This document shows positions 47,442 through 55,902 of a DNA stretch of 64,000 bases, piece by piece. Each line of letters opens with the position of its first letter. The first letter of the stretch is position 1. The DNA comes from Stutzerimonas stutzeri (GTDB taxonomy: Bacteria > Pseudomonadota > Gammaproteobacteria > Pseudomonadales > Pseudomonadaceae). The position numbers and the translations under genes were made by a program. The notes beneath the pieces were generated by a model, which worked only from the letters and a program-made list of their open reading frames with translations, ran no database searches and was not told the DNA's origin. Location: NCBI RefSeq assembly GCF_002909485.1, contig NZ_PPXG01000005.1, positions 372,001-436,000 on the forward strand, read 5' to 3'.

Positions 47442-47604
47442 CAGCGAAAGTCAGGCCCTTTGTTCAGGTCCGTGGAGTGACCAAGCGCTTCTCGCCCTGG
47501 GGCCAGCCTTAGGCACTGTACTGGTATCGCCGCTGCCGACTGTGCCTTTGCGCGCGCCTGCCGCGCTTTGAGAATAGGTCGACTCACTGGCGCTGGACCC
47601 AGCC

Positions 47605-48213
47605 ATGCACATTGCCATTCTTACCTTTGACGGCTTCAACGAACTGGATTCGCTGATCGCGCTCGGCATCCTGAACCGCATCAAGCGGCCGGGCTGGCGT
47701 GTGGCGCTGGCTTCGCCGAGCGAGACGGTTACCTCGATGAACGGCGTGCGGCTGTATCGACAGGCTTGTCTAGGCGAAGTCGAATCCTTTGACGCCGTGT
47801 TGGTCGGCAGCGGTGTCAGAACCCGTGAAATCGCTCAGGACGCCGCGATGATGAACTCACTGACTCGGCTCGACCCGGCACGTCAGCTGATCGGTGCCCA
47901 GTGCTCCGGCACTCTGTTGCTTGCGAAGGCGGGTTTGCTGAACGGCGTTCCCGGTTGCACCGACCTCACCACCAGGCCATGGGTGCAAGAGGCCGGCATC
48001 GAAGTGCTGGAGCAGCCGTTCTTCGCGCAGGGCAACCTGGCTACCGCCGGTGGCTGCCTGGCGTCCATCTATCTTGCAGCCTGGATGCTGGCGCGGCTGG
48101 CTGGGCGCGATGCCGCAGCCGAAGCACTGCATTACGTCGCGCCGGTAGGGGAGAAGGAGGATTGGGTTGTGCGGGCTCTTGCCAATATCGAGCCGTATCT
48201 GGATTGCGCCTGA
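47605..48213 (+). CDS. DJ-1/PfpI family protein
   Basis: A 202-residue DJ-1/PfpI-superfamily protein. It begins HIAILTFDGFNELDSLIALG and has the nucleophile elbow GAQCSGTLLLAKAGLL with Cys near residue 99, followed by TDLTTRPWVQEAGIEV and TAGGCLASIYLAAWML. The family includes glyoxalases, deglycases and amidases; this one may be a stand-alone isonitrile hydratase-like or stress protein. It has no AraC-type HTH domain, so it is an enzyme rather than a regulator. Confidence 0.85.
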   Translation: MHIAILTFDGFNELDSLIALGILNRIKRPGWRVALASPSETVTSMNGVRLYRQACLGEVESFDAVLVGSGVRTREIAQDAAMMNSLTRLDPARQLIGAQCSGTLLLAKAGLLNGVPGCTDLTTRPWVQEAGIEVLEQPFFAQGNLATAGGCLASIYLAAWMLARLAGRDAAAEALHYVAPVGEKEDWVVRALANIEPYLDCA

Positions 48214-48254
48214 CAGGGGTCACAGTGATTGACCGGGCTGCTGATGGCTTTGCG

Positions 48255-49460
48255 TTACGCGCCCGGTTGCGTCTGCACTGGCGACGGGGCGGTTAGCCGA
48301 AACGCCAGACCCATCAACAGCACGATGCCAACGGCCATCAGCAGCCAGGCATCCGCCAGGCTCGCCAAGCGGTCGCGTAAAAGGCCCGCGCCCAGCGGTG
48401 CCAGGCTGGCAATCAGGTAGCCGCCACCCTGAACGAATCCCAGCAACGAGCCGGCGTCGGCCGAGTCCCTTGCATGGTCCATGGCCAGAATCAACGAGAG
48501 CGGGAACAGGGCGCCGATTCCCACCCCCAGCAATATCGCCGTCGGGATTGCCAGCATCAGCGGCGCCAATGCCAGGCACAACAACCCGGCCAGCACCACG
48601 GCCAGCACACCCAGCACCAGCGGCCGCCGCTGCCGGATTCGTCCGATCAGCGCGGAGAGCAGCAATCCGGCGCCGACTTCCGCCAGGCTGATGCCGCCGA
48701 GCAACAGACCGCTGTCCGCAGCGCTCCAGCCAAGGCCTGTGTAATAGGGCGGCAGCCAGGCCAGTACGAGGGTATAGGCCGCCGTACCGATGCCGAAGAA
48801 CAGCAACAGCCGCCAGGCGAGCGGCGATTTCAGAGGCAATGGTCTGGCAACGGCTCGCCCTGTAGCGACCGGCGGGCGCGCCAGGCTCCACCAGATAGAC
48901 AGGGTCAGTACGGCCGGAATCGCCCACAATGCCAAGCCATTCGCCCAACCGAATCGTTCTGCCAGCGGCGCGGCACTGGCAGCGGCGAGGGCAGCGCCGC
49001 CCATGATGCCGGTGGTATAGAGCCCCATCAGCGCACTGGTCCGCTGCGGATGGCAGCGATGGATGTACGCGGGTATCAGCGCCTGCACCAGGGCAATCCC
49101 GACGCCGCCCAGTGCGGCGGTGAGGATCAGGCCGATGCCGCCTGGCGAACCCCAGCGCAAGGCACTGGCGAGCGCCACCAGCGTGAGCCCGAGCGCTACG
49201 CCACGACGCTCGCCCAGATTCGCCTGCAACCTGGCGCCGCACAGTGCGCAGAATCCCATGGCAGCGATGGGCAGGGTGGTAAGCGCGCCTGCACCGGCAC
49301 TGCCCAGGCCGGTCGCGGCCTGGATTTCGTCGAGTAATGGCCCGATGGCCGCTAGGATAGGCCGCAGATTGAGGCCTACCAACAGAACGAGCATGACCCC
49401 CAGCAGCGCTTCGCCGACCCGCGACAGTGAAGTGGACGCGGGTGATCGAACGGAAAGCAT
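48255..49460 (-). CDS. MFS transporter, CynX/NimT type
   Basis: A 401-residue major facilitator with twelve hydrophobic segments, of the CynX/NimT group: LLVGLNLRPILAAIGPLLDE near the N-terminus, PIAAMGFCALCGARLQANLG, MGLYTTGIMGGAALAAASAA and LGFVQGGGYLIASLAPLGAG. The substrate (cyanate, nitroimidazole or another anion) is unknown. The ATG at 49460 follows GGAG by seven bases. It is divergent from a MarR-family gene with a palindromic operator between them, so it is probably a MarR-controlled efflux pump. Confidence 0.88.
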   Translation of the reverse strand: MLSVRSPASTSLSRVGEALLGVMLVLLVGLNLRPILAAIGPLLDEIQAATGLGSAGAGALTTLPIAAMGFCALCGARLQANLGERRGVALGLTLVALASALRWGSPGGIGLILTAALGGVGIALVQALIPAYIHRCHPQRTSALMGLYTTGIMGGAALAAASAAPLAERFGWANGLALWAIPAVLTLSIWWSLARPPVATGRAVARPLPLKSPLAWRLLLFFGIGTAAYTLVLAWLPPYYTGLGWSAADSGLLLGGISLAEVGAGLLLSALIGRIRQRRPLVLGVLAVVLAGLLCLALAPLMLAIPTAILLGVGIGALFPLSLILAMDHARDSADAGSLLGFVQGGGYLIASLAPLGAGLLRDRLASLADAWLLMAVGIVLLMGLAFRLTAPSPVQTQPGA

Positions 49461-49499
49461 GGCAATCTCCAAGTGGGCAGTTAATGTCTTTGCGATAAG

Positions 49500-49517
49500 T
49501 ATCTTAACATCAAGATA
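49500..49517. promoter_or_regulatory. MarR-type operator between MFS and marR genes
   Basis: TATCTTAACATCAAGATA is an 18-bp inverted repeat (TATCTT/AAGATA) in the 74-bp space between the divergent genes. MarR-family proteins often bind such AT-rich dyads, so it probably represses both. Confidence 0.75.
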
Positions 49518-49534
49518 AATAGACGAGGTATCCG

Positions 49535-50020
49535 GTGATCGATAGAGCTCAACTCGCCGTTGAACAATGGCAACAGCAACGGCCGGACCTGGACACCTTG
49601 CCCATGCGCCTGATCGGTCGGCTGGGCGAGGCGGTGCAGGTGCTCAACCGAGACGTGCTGCAACCCTTCTTCGATGAGCACCGTTTGCACTACGGCGAAT
49701 TCGATGTGCTGGCGACCTTGCGTCGCGCCGGCGAGCCGCATGCCTTGAGCCCGACCGCGCTGTATGAAGCGGCGATGATTTCTTCAGGCGGCATGACCAA
49801 CCGGCTCGACCGCCTCGAGCGTGCCGGGCTTATTGAGCGCAAGCCCAACCCCGAGGACCGTCGTGGCACCCTGGTTGCCCTGACCGAAGCCGGCTTCACT
49901 CTGATCGACGGCCTGATGACCGCTCACGTCGAGAACGAAAAAAGGGCCCTTGCCTCGCTCAGTCGCGACGAACAGGAGCAGCTCGACAGGCTGCTGGGCA
50001 AGTGGCTGGCAGGACGCTAG
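49535..50020 (+). CDS. MarR-family regulator
   Basis: A 161-residue MarR-family repressor starting at a GTG with GAGG six bases upstream. The winged helix reads HYGEFDVLATLRRAGEPHAL, SPTALYEAAMISSGGMTNRL, DRLERAGLIERKPNPEDRRG. It lies 74 bp from the divergent CynX-type MFS gene, with a perfect palindrome between, so the pump is the likely target and the ligand a pump substrate. Confidence 0.92.
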   Translation: MIDRAQLAVEQWQQQRPDLDTLPMRLIGRLGEAVQVLNRDVLQPFFDEHRLHYGEFDVLATLRRAGEPHALSPTALYEAAMISSGGMTNRLDRLERAGLIERKPNPEDRRGTLVALTEAGFTLIDGLMTAHVENEKRALASLSRDEQEQLDRLLGKWLAGR

Positions 50021-50157
50021 CGCGACGCCTGGCCGTAAGTCGTGATAAAGACCGCGGTTCGATAGGGCGCGGCGTATATCCGCGCGGGATGGTGTGGTCG
50101 TGGATGGCGCAGCTGCGCGGGCTCGGTATCACCCGAGCCTGGTGACGTCTCGCTCGA

Positions 50158-50850
50158 TCAATGCAAACGCCGAACGGTCGATTGCTGCACTACTTCTTGC
50201 GCCTGGCGCGCCAGTTGATCGAGCAGGCGGTCGCGCTGTTTCTCCGCCTCGCTCATCGCCTTGCGACCGTTCTGCTGCACAAGGTAGCTGTAGATCTGCC
50301 GAACTTCCTTGGACTGGAAGATCGGCTCCAGATCCTGCACCGCCACCGCACCGTTCGAAGCCTCGTTTCGCGTATTCATCACCACCTGCGGGCCACGTGC
50401 TGCCAATGCCTGAAAGCCCAGTGCGCTGAAATACGGCACCTTGCCTGCAACGCACGCCACCTCGGCATGGGGATAGCGCGCCACCATCGCTTCGACCATG
50501 CCCCGGCCGATGCCTTGGCGGCGATGGCCGGCGTTCACCGCCAGATAGACCAGCGCGCAGGCTTCGGGATCGTCCACAAATGGCAAATACAGCGCGAAGC
50601 CGAGCAGCACCGCCGGGTCCTCAGCATCCAACGCCATGATCAGTTCCGGCTTGCCGGCCTGCGCGCCGTCCATGCTGTCCAGATAGCGATGCACCTCGAA
50701 ACCCACCACGTACTGGTACAGCTGATATAGCGGGTTGCTGGGCTGCAGCGATACAGGGCTGATGTCGCCGAGGTAATCCACCACCATCTGCAGCAGCTGG
50801 CTTTGCAGCGATTCCAGCGGCGGGGTGTCGAGGTGGGTGAGGGTGAACAT
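50158..50850 (-). CDS. GNAT-family acetyltransferase
   Basis: A 230-residue protein with a GNAT N-acetyltransferase core: ALVYLAVNAGHRRQGIGRGM (acetyl-CoA loop R-x-x-G-x-G/R) and YFSALGFQALAARGP. The C-terminal 60 residues are a helical, charged extension (MSEAEKQRDRLLDQLARQAQ). GGAG precedes the ATG at 50850. The acceptor substrate is unknown. Confidence 0.87.
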   Translation of the reverse strand: MFTLTHLDTPPLESLQSQLLQMVVDYLGDISPVSLQPSNPLYQLYQYVVGFEVHRYLDSMDGAQAGKPELIMALDAEDPAVLLGFALYLPFVDDPEACALVYLAVNAGHRRQGIGRGMVEAMVARYPHAEVACVAGKVPYFSALGFQALAARGPQVVMNTRNEASNGAVAVQDLEPIFQSKEVRQIYSYLVQQNGRKAMSEAEKQRDRLLDQLARQAQEVVQQSTVRRLH

Positions 50851-50958
50851 GGCGGCGCTCCGGGGCGGTACGGAAAATGGCGGCATTGTACCGGGCGGTG
50901 TGCGGCAGGTGAGGGTAAGCGGCATGGTGATCGGTGCTACGAGAGATCCTGCCTGCCT

Positions 50959-51309
50959 CTAAGTCGCGGCTGCGTCTGGCTTTCTCTTTCTCGGTTTGCG
51001 TGGCACAGGTGCTGGCATGAGGCGAGCCGTTTCGATCACCAGGCGGCGGAGTTCGTCGGCGTCGTCCAGCAACTCGTCCGCCACCGGATGGTTCTTCGCG
51101 CCGGGATAGGGCGGCGCTTGCGGCAAGTCCGGGGCAAGCGTTTCGGTGGCCTGCGAAGGCTTGATGAACAGGCTGTTGTCGCAGACGAACGCGACGACCT
51201 TTTCATCCAGATAAAGGGCGTACTCGCCGAACATCTTCCTGTACGTCAGCCTGCTTCCCAGGCCAATCTGCTCCGCCACATACAGCACGAAATCTTTGTC
51301 GCTCGCCAT
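50959..51309 (-). CDS. TfoX N-terminal domain protein
   Basis: A 116-residue protein with the TfoX N-terminal domain (LTYRKMFGEYALYLDEKVVA, then FVCDNSLFIKPSQATETLAP). The C-terminus is Pro-Arg-Lys rich (RLMPAPVPRKPRKRKPD). The second TfoX domain is absent, as in many single-domain members; these are not known competence regulators. GGAG precedes the ATG at 51309. It is separate from the azoreductase gene by 80 bp. Confidence 0.85.
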   Translation of the reverse strand: MASDKDFVLYVAEQIGLGSRLTYRKMFGEYALYLDEKVVAFVCDNSLFIKPSQATETLAPDLPQAPPYPGAKNHPVADELLDDADELRRLVIETARLMPAPVPRKPRKRKPDAAAT

Positions 51310-51389
51310 GTCTGCTCCGTTGTCTCGACCGGGTGCCATACCCCGGAGCGTAGCGTGGAACGCGAAGCCGTTTCCACGCGTTACTCGCC

Positions 51390-52115
51390 TTACGCCTGAT
51401 CGAACTCCGCCTCCCTTACCCGCGCATGGAGAGGGGGCGTGTCGAGTGATGCCTGCAGCTTCGTCACCAGCGCATCCACCTGGCGCAGCGCCTCGGCCAC
51501 CGAGGCGGCCAGTACCTCGCCACCGGTTTCCTGACCTTCAATCGCAATCTGGTGAATGCGGGTGATCCCGATGAAATTAAGCGCCGTCACCAGGTTCGGC
51601 TCCAGGTGATTCATGTGCGCCATCTCCCCACCAGGACCAAAGCCGATGCCGCCCCGGGCGCTGAGGATGACTGCATGCCTTGGCCGGTCCGCCAGCAGCG
51701 GCACGTACGGGTCGGGCAACTTGCTTTCGTCGACCTCGACCGTCCGGCCTGGGCGCACGATCTGGTCAATCCAGGCCTTCAACGCCGCGGGCATGCCGAA
51801 GTTGTAGAGCGGCGTACCGATGACCAGTACATCGGCGGCTATCAGCTCATCCACCAGCCGGTCGCTTTCCGCCAGCGTGTCCCGCATCCACGGCTCACGG
51901 CGTTCTTCCGGCGTAAAGCTGGAGGCGATCCAGTCATGGCTGATAAAGGAGGGCGGGTTCTGGCCAATATCCCGGTAGACGATGCCGTCCTGCGCGCGGC
52001 GGGCCGCCCACTGGCTGACGAAGCGATGGGTGAGGTTACGGCTGTGGGAGCCGTGCTCGTCCTTGCCGGCAAGACCGGGGCGGGCGCTGGCATCGAGGTG
52101 CAGAAGGTGCGTCAT
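51390..52115 (-). CDS. FMN-dependent NADH-azoreductase
   Basis: A 241-residue flavodoxin-fold protein of the AzoR/AcpD family, starting LLHLDASARPGLAGK and with HSRNLTHRFVSQWAARRAQD, VIGTPLYNFGMPAALKAWID and ILSARGGIGFGPGG. It should reduce quinones and azo dyes with NAD(P)H in the cytoplasm. GAGGAG precedes the ATG. It is divergent from a LysR-family regulator 117 bp away, which is likely its activator. Confidence 0.92.
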   Translation of the reverse strand: MTHLLHLDASARPGLAGKDEHGSHSRNLTHRFVSQWAARRAQDGIVYRDIGQNPPSFISHDWIASSFTPEERREPWMRDTLAESDRLVDELIAADVLVIGTPLYNFGMPAALKAWIDQIVRPGRTVEVDESKLPDPYVPLLADRPRHAVILSARGGIGFGPGGEMAHMNHLEPNLVTALNFIGITRIHQIAIEGQETGGEVLAASVAEALRQVDALVTKLQASLDTPPLHARVREAEFDQA

Positions 52116-52232
52116 GGTGAGTCTCCTCTGTCATTGAATTCATCTGTCGTTCGCGGTAAATCCAGCCTAGGGCTAGGCTATGCGAGCGACAAACGACCAT
52201 TTTTTCCAACTACAGATGAGAGAAACTCAGCC

Positions 52233-53132
52233 ATGGCGCACCGTCGGTTACCTTCGCTTTCTGCGCTGCGGGCCTTCGAAGCCGCCGCCCGCCACGAGAG
52301 CGCCAAGCAGGCCGCCGAGGAGCTGTCCGTCACGGCCACGGCGATCAGCCACCAGATTCGTTCGCTGGAGGAATCCCTCGGTGTGGCGCTGTTCCTGCGC
52401 AAACCAAGAAAGCTGGAATTGACCGACCAGGGGCGCGAGCTGCAACAGACGCTGGAAGCCGCGTTCGACAGCATCAGCGCTACGGTCGAACGCCTCAGCG
52501 CGGCGCCTCGTCGCCAGGCAATCACCCTCAGTACCACGCCGGCCATCGCGGTGCGCTGGTTGGTGCCCTGGGTTTGCTTGCTGCGCGATTCCCATCCGGA
52601 TATCGACCTGCGCTTCCATACCTCCCATGAGCCGGTGGCGCTGGATGGCGTCACGGCGGATATCGCCATCCGCTACGGCGACGGCCGCTGGCCGGGGCTG
52701 GTGGCAGAGAAGCTGTTCGATAACACCTTCGTCCCGGTTTGCAGCCCGCACCTCGGCTTGCGGGATGTAACCGAGCTGCCCAAACACCCATTGATTCACT
52801 TCCGCGCGCAAGCCGCCTTGTCCGCGCCGATCCATTGGGCGTCGTGGCAAAAGCTCACCAACGTGCCGGGGCTGGACGTCAGCGCCGGACTGGTCTTCTC
52901 CGACGAGACCCATGCCATCTCCGCCGCCATCGGTGCGCAGGGTGTGGCGCTGATGAGTCGGCAGCTGATCGAGGATGAACTGAGGGAAGGGCGGCTGGTG
53001 CAGCCGTTCGGGCCGGAGATGGAAGGCAAGCCGTTTCACCTGGTTTATCCAGAGAGCCGTCGGGATGACCCGACGGTACGGGCGGTGAGGGAGTGGGTGA
53101 TGAAGGTGCCGGGTGGGTTGTGTGAGTTGTAG
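52233..53132 (+). CDS. LysR-family transcriptional regulator (GcvA-like)
   Basis: A 299-residue LysR-type regulator. The N-terminal HTH is LPSLSALRAFEAAARHESAK then AAEELSVTATAISHQIRSLE, very much like GcvA. The effector domain reads ITLSTTPAIAVRWLVPWVCL, DIDLRFHTSHEPVAL and ADIAIRYGDGRWPGLVAEKL. The ATG at 52233 fits the family start. It is divergent from the azoreductase gene, its likely target. Its 3' end marks the left edge of the AT-rich island. Confidence 0.92.
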   Translation: MAHRRLPSLSALRAFEAAARHESAKQAAEELSVTATAISHQIRSLEESLGVALFLRKPRKLELTDQGRELQQTLEAAFDSISATVERLSAAPRRQAITLSTTPAIAVRWLVPWVCLLRDSHPDIDLRFHTSHEPVALDGVTADIAIRYGDGRWPGLVAEKLFDNTFVPVCSPHLGLRDVTELPKHPLIHFRAQAALSAPIHWASWQKLTNVPGLDVSAGLVFSDETHAISAAIGAQGVALMSRQLIEDELREGRLVQPFGPEMEGKPFHLVYPESRRDDPTVRAVREWVMKVPGGLCEL

Positions 53133-53470
53133 CTTCGCTGGTTGTTTGCGTCCGTGCCGCTGCTGGTTCCGAGCTGCTTGATACATTGGTTCCGCCCTGC
53201 TGGGCGGGTCCCAGTCGCCCGGATGGCCGGCCCCGCCAAAAGGAGCCAAAAAGGCTTGCCCCTGCATCCGGCCCTGCGCTTCGCTCCGGGTTCGTTTGCT
53301 CCATCGCCATTCCAGGGGCACACCGCGAAGGGCCATCCCTGGCCCATCGCGGCTCTCGCGGCATCCATGCCGCTGAACCCCTTCCACGGCGATTCCACTC
53401 GCCCTCCTGAAGGGGCGGTTGGTGTCGCCTGCCGGTCTGTACAGAAGAAATAATTGAACCAAAAGATTAG
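53133..53470. repeat. Pseudomonas-type intergenic repeat module (no gene)
   Basis: A GC-rich 340-bp stretch after the LysR gene. It has CGCCCTGCTGGGCGGG (inverted repeat) and long runs of CCC/GGG, with open frames in several phases that have no start signals. It resembles the widely spread intergenic repeats of Pseudomonas that are often misread as genes. That identity is from memory. Confidence 0.5.
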
Positions 53471-53662
53471 AAGGTGGCGCGAACTCGGCTCCTCGTTAGG
53501 AGGCTGACTGGAGTACTGCGTAGGACGCGAGGCATGTACGCCGAGCGAGGAACGAAGGGAAAGGGAAGAGAAGTCCTTCTTTTTATTATAGGCACTCGCA
53601 AGCCATTTATTTTCAGTATTATACTTGTCACGTGTTTTAAATTAAGGAATGAAGGATCTCAT
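53471..53662 (+). promoter_or_regulatory. Leader region of the AT-rich island
   Basis: From about 53560 the base composition changes sharply to AT-rich. A TATACT -10-like hexamer lies at 53620-53625, though no good -35 precedes it. Before it, 53484-53550 can fold: CTCCT/AGGAG hairpin (53489-53502), CTCGGC (53484) pairing with GCCGAG (53540). This could be a structured leader. The dGTPase ribosome-binding site AAGGA is at 53653. Confidence 0.4.
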
Positions 53663-55066
53663 ATGCTCAGTTGGAATCGGCTTTTAAATCAAGGGAGACG
53701 GAAAGATAAGCTAAAATCGGGTGGGGTGTCCGCTACCGCCAATGGTAGATTCGAAATCGAACGAGACTATGATCGCATTCTTTTTTCGGCTCCAACGAGG
53801 CGTTTAGCTGATAAAACTCAAGTATTCCCTTTAGATAAAAATGATAGCGTAAGAACTAGGCTTACCCACTCGCATGAAGTGGCCACTTTAGCAAGAAGTA
53901 TAGGCTTACGTTTGGTATACGAGAAAGCGAGTCTTTTTGAAGGTGCTGGTACAAGTGAATTTATTCAGCGCAGTATTCCTGCTTTATTGGCGGCGATAGG
54001 GCTTGTTCATGATTTGGGTAATCCACCTTTCGGACATCAAGGGGAGTATTCAATTAGGAGCTGGTTTTCTAAAAATAAAGAAGGGGTTTTTGGAGGTGAA
54101 ACCGAGGACTCCCATGACTTCTTGAATTTTGATGGAAATGCTCAGACGGTTCGCCTTGTAACAAAATTACAAATATTGAATGATCAGTTTGGCCTTAATT
54201 TGACCTATGCGACGCTTGCGGCATTATTAAAGTATCCTGTATCGACAGAAAATGTATCTAAGGAGAAATGGAAAAAGCAAGGGTTCTTTAAGTCTGAGAA
54301 AGAGATAGTTGGTGAGGTTTGGCAGGCTACTGGGCTCTCTGAAGGGATTAGGCATCCGCTAACTTATATAATGGAAGCTTGTGATGATATTGCGTATTCA
54401 GTTTTGGATGCTGAGGATACGGTCAAAAAAGGATTGGCTTCATACTATGATCTGTTGAGATATTTGGAAAAGAACTGTACCTATGATGCAATAGCTGCTG
54501 GCGTTATCGCCTGTGCTAAAGAGCATAGTTCGGATTTTGAAAAGGGCTCACTAAGTCCGCAAGAGCTAAACGACTGCTCAATGCAAATGTTCCGCGTTCA
54601 TGCTATTACGGCAATGGTTAAGGCTGTTGTAGAAAAGTTTTCTGAACTGTCTAAACGGTTTTTAGATGGGGAGCAGGTTTATAAGGGATTGATAGCGGTT
54701 TCTGATGCTGGGAACTTTTGCAAAGTATTAAAAAGCTTCGATCTGGCATACGGATTCAAGCATAAAAGTGTGCTTGAGTTGGAGTTGCGTGGTAATAATT
54801 ACATTGAAGAAACTATGGATATGTTGTGGGTTGGTATTCATGGGCGACTTGATGAAAGTTATGAGTCAAATACGCCATTCGGTAAGTATGTTTACTCAAG
54901 GATATCTGAGAGCTATAGGCGTATTTTCTCAGACCCATCTAATAAATTGTCGACGAGCTATAAGGAGGCGCAGCTTTTGGCTGATGCAGTTTCCGGAATG
55001 ACTGACAGTTATTTGATTGCGCTACACTCAGAGCTAAAGCCTCTTTATGATCGACATTGCTGCTAA
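53663..55066 (+). CDS. dGTPase-like HD triphosphohydrolase
   Basis: A 467-residue dGTP triphosphohydrolase of the Dgt family, which cleaves dGTP to deoxyguanosine and triphosphate. Catalytic pattern: RTRLTHSHEVATLARSIG (H69), GLVHDLGNPPFGHQGE (H116, D117, H125, E128), FDGNAQTVRLVTKLQ, ATLAALLKYP and EACDDIAYSVLDAEDTVKKG (D241/D242). These match the residues used in E. coli Dgt, so it looks active. The ATG at 53663 follows AAGGA; an in-frame upstream extension crosses GC-rich repeat DNA. Its composition is far more AT-rich than the neighbours, pointing to horizontal transfer. Its 3' end overlaps the next gene by 20 bp. Confidence 0.9.
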   Translation: MLSWNRLLNQGRRKDKLKSGGVSATANGRFEIERDYDRILFSAPTRRLADKTQVFPLDKNDSVRTRLTHSHEVATLARSIGLRLVYEKASLFEGAGTSEFIQRSIPALLAAIGLVHDLGNPPFGHQGEYSIRSWFSKNKEGVFGGETEDSHDFLNFDGNAQTVRLVTKLQILNDQFGLNLTYATLAALLKYPVSTENVSKEKWKKQGFFKSEKEIVGEVWQATGLSEGIRHPLTYIMEACDDIAYSVLDAEDTVKKGLASYYDLLRYLEKNCTYDAIAAGVIACAKEHSSDFEKGSLSPQELNDCSMQMFRVHAITAMVKAVVEKFSELSKRFLDGEQVYKGLIAVSDAGNFCKVLKSFDLAYGFKHKSVLELELRGNNYIEETMDMLWVGIHGRLDESYESNTPFGKYVYSRISESYRRIFSDPSNKLSTSYKEAQLLADAVSGMTDSYLIALHSELKPLYDRHCC

Positions 55067-55826
55067 TCGTCAGGCCTTCAAAAAGCGAGTAATACGATTT
55101 TTTGAGTCGCCAAAAAGATCTGATGTCGCAAATTTCATTGGGCGTCTTTCCTCGCTTGGTGAGGTTTTGGTTTTTGGTGGGGTGTTGAGAGATATTGCGC
55201 TTTTTGGGGCAAAAAAATTTAACTCTGATATCGACTTGGTTGTAGATTGCTCTGTTACAGATCTTTCAGACTTCTTTGCTGCTGAAAATGCGGTCTTTAA
55301 TAGAAATAAATTTGGTGGGTATAGGGTGGAGGTTGGCGGCTGGGCGGTGGATGTTTGGTCTATTCGTGAAACTTGGGCGTTCAAGCACGGCTACGTTCTG
55401 TATGAGGGGCGTGAGAGTTTGCTTCTGACCACTGTTATGAACTGGGATGCTGTGGCCTTCTCTTTCAAGGATAAGCAAATAATTTCATGTCCGGCTTATT
55501 TGGATTGTTTAAGGATGGGCGAGCTTGAAGTTGTTTTGACTGAGAACCCCAATCAAGTAGGGGTTTTGATTCGAGTGATTCGGGCCATTTGTGATAAGCG
55601 CGCAAAAATATTAATGCCTAGGGTGCTGAAATATTTAAAGCGCGAGCTTCCAAGGTGGACGTCAGGTCAGGTAGTTGCGGCTCAGATTGAGTTGTTCGGT
55701 AAGATTTATTTGTCTGAGTTCGATTTTTACACTTTTAGAGAGGAGATTCTTTCTTTACGGGAGGATTTGTTTGGAAGCCCTGTTTCACTAAAGGGTAGGA
55801 ACTTGTCGCTAGCCTTTGATCAGTGA
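55047..55826 (+). CDS. Nucleotidyltransferase (poly(A)/CCA-enzyme head domain-like)
   Basis: A 259-residue protein with a Pol-beta-type nucleotidyltransferase head: VFGGVLRDIALFGAKKFNSD (G-G-x-x-R-D, residues 44-49) and SDIDLVVDC (D61, D63), with a third acid in AVDVWSIRETW. The remaining 120 residues lack the arm and body domains of tRNA CCA-adding enzymes and have no HD. It starts 20 bp before the dGTPase stop, so the two are translationally coupled. The AT-rich composition is the same as the dGTPase. Its substrate is unknown: RNA, tRNA, protein or a nucleotide are all possible. Confidence 0.85.
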   Translation: MIDIAANRQAFKKRVIRFFESPKRSDVANFIGRLSSLGEVLVFGGVLRDIALFGAKKFNSDIDLVVDCSVTDLSDFFAAENAVFNRNKFGGYRVEVGGWAVDVWSIRETWAFKHGYVLYEGRESLLLTTVMNWDAVAFSFKDKQIISCPAYLDCLRMGELEVVLTENPNQVGVLIRVIRAICDKRAKILMPRVLKYLKRELPRWTSGQVVAAQIELFGKIYLSEFDFYTFREEILSLREDLFGSPVSLKGRNLSLAFDQ

Positions 55827-55843
55827 TGGTTTAAGATTCAATG

Positions 55844-55870
55844 AAAAGGCCCTGAAAACAGGGCCTTTTT
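55844..55870. terminator. Bidirectional terminator between the island and nrdB
   Basis: GGCCCTG and CAGGGCC form a perfect 7-bp stem with an AAAA loop, with AAAA before and TTTTT after. It can terminate the island (18 bp after its last stop) and nrdB (33 bp after its stop) in opposite directions. Confidence 0.9.
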
Positions 55871-55902
55871 GCTCGCAATTAGTTACTGGTTTGGCTTGGC
55901 CA

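Noticed and set aside
48220-49242. 340-codon frame on the minus strand overlapping the MFS gene
   Set aside because: It is the same strand in another phase, Arg-rich and without a membrane pattern; the MFS frame is clearly the real one.
53142-53453. Open frames after the LysR gene
   Set aside because: They overlap in several phases within repeat-like GC-rich DNA and lack start signals.
53474-53662. An upstream start that would lengthen the dGTPase by 63 residues
   Set aside because: The added part covers GC-rich leader DNA with no Dgt similarity; the ATG at 53663 has AAGGA and aligns with the family.
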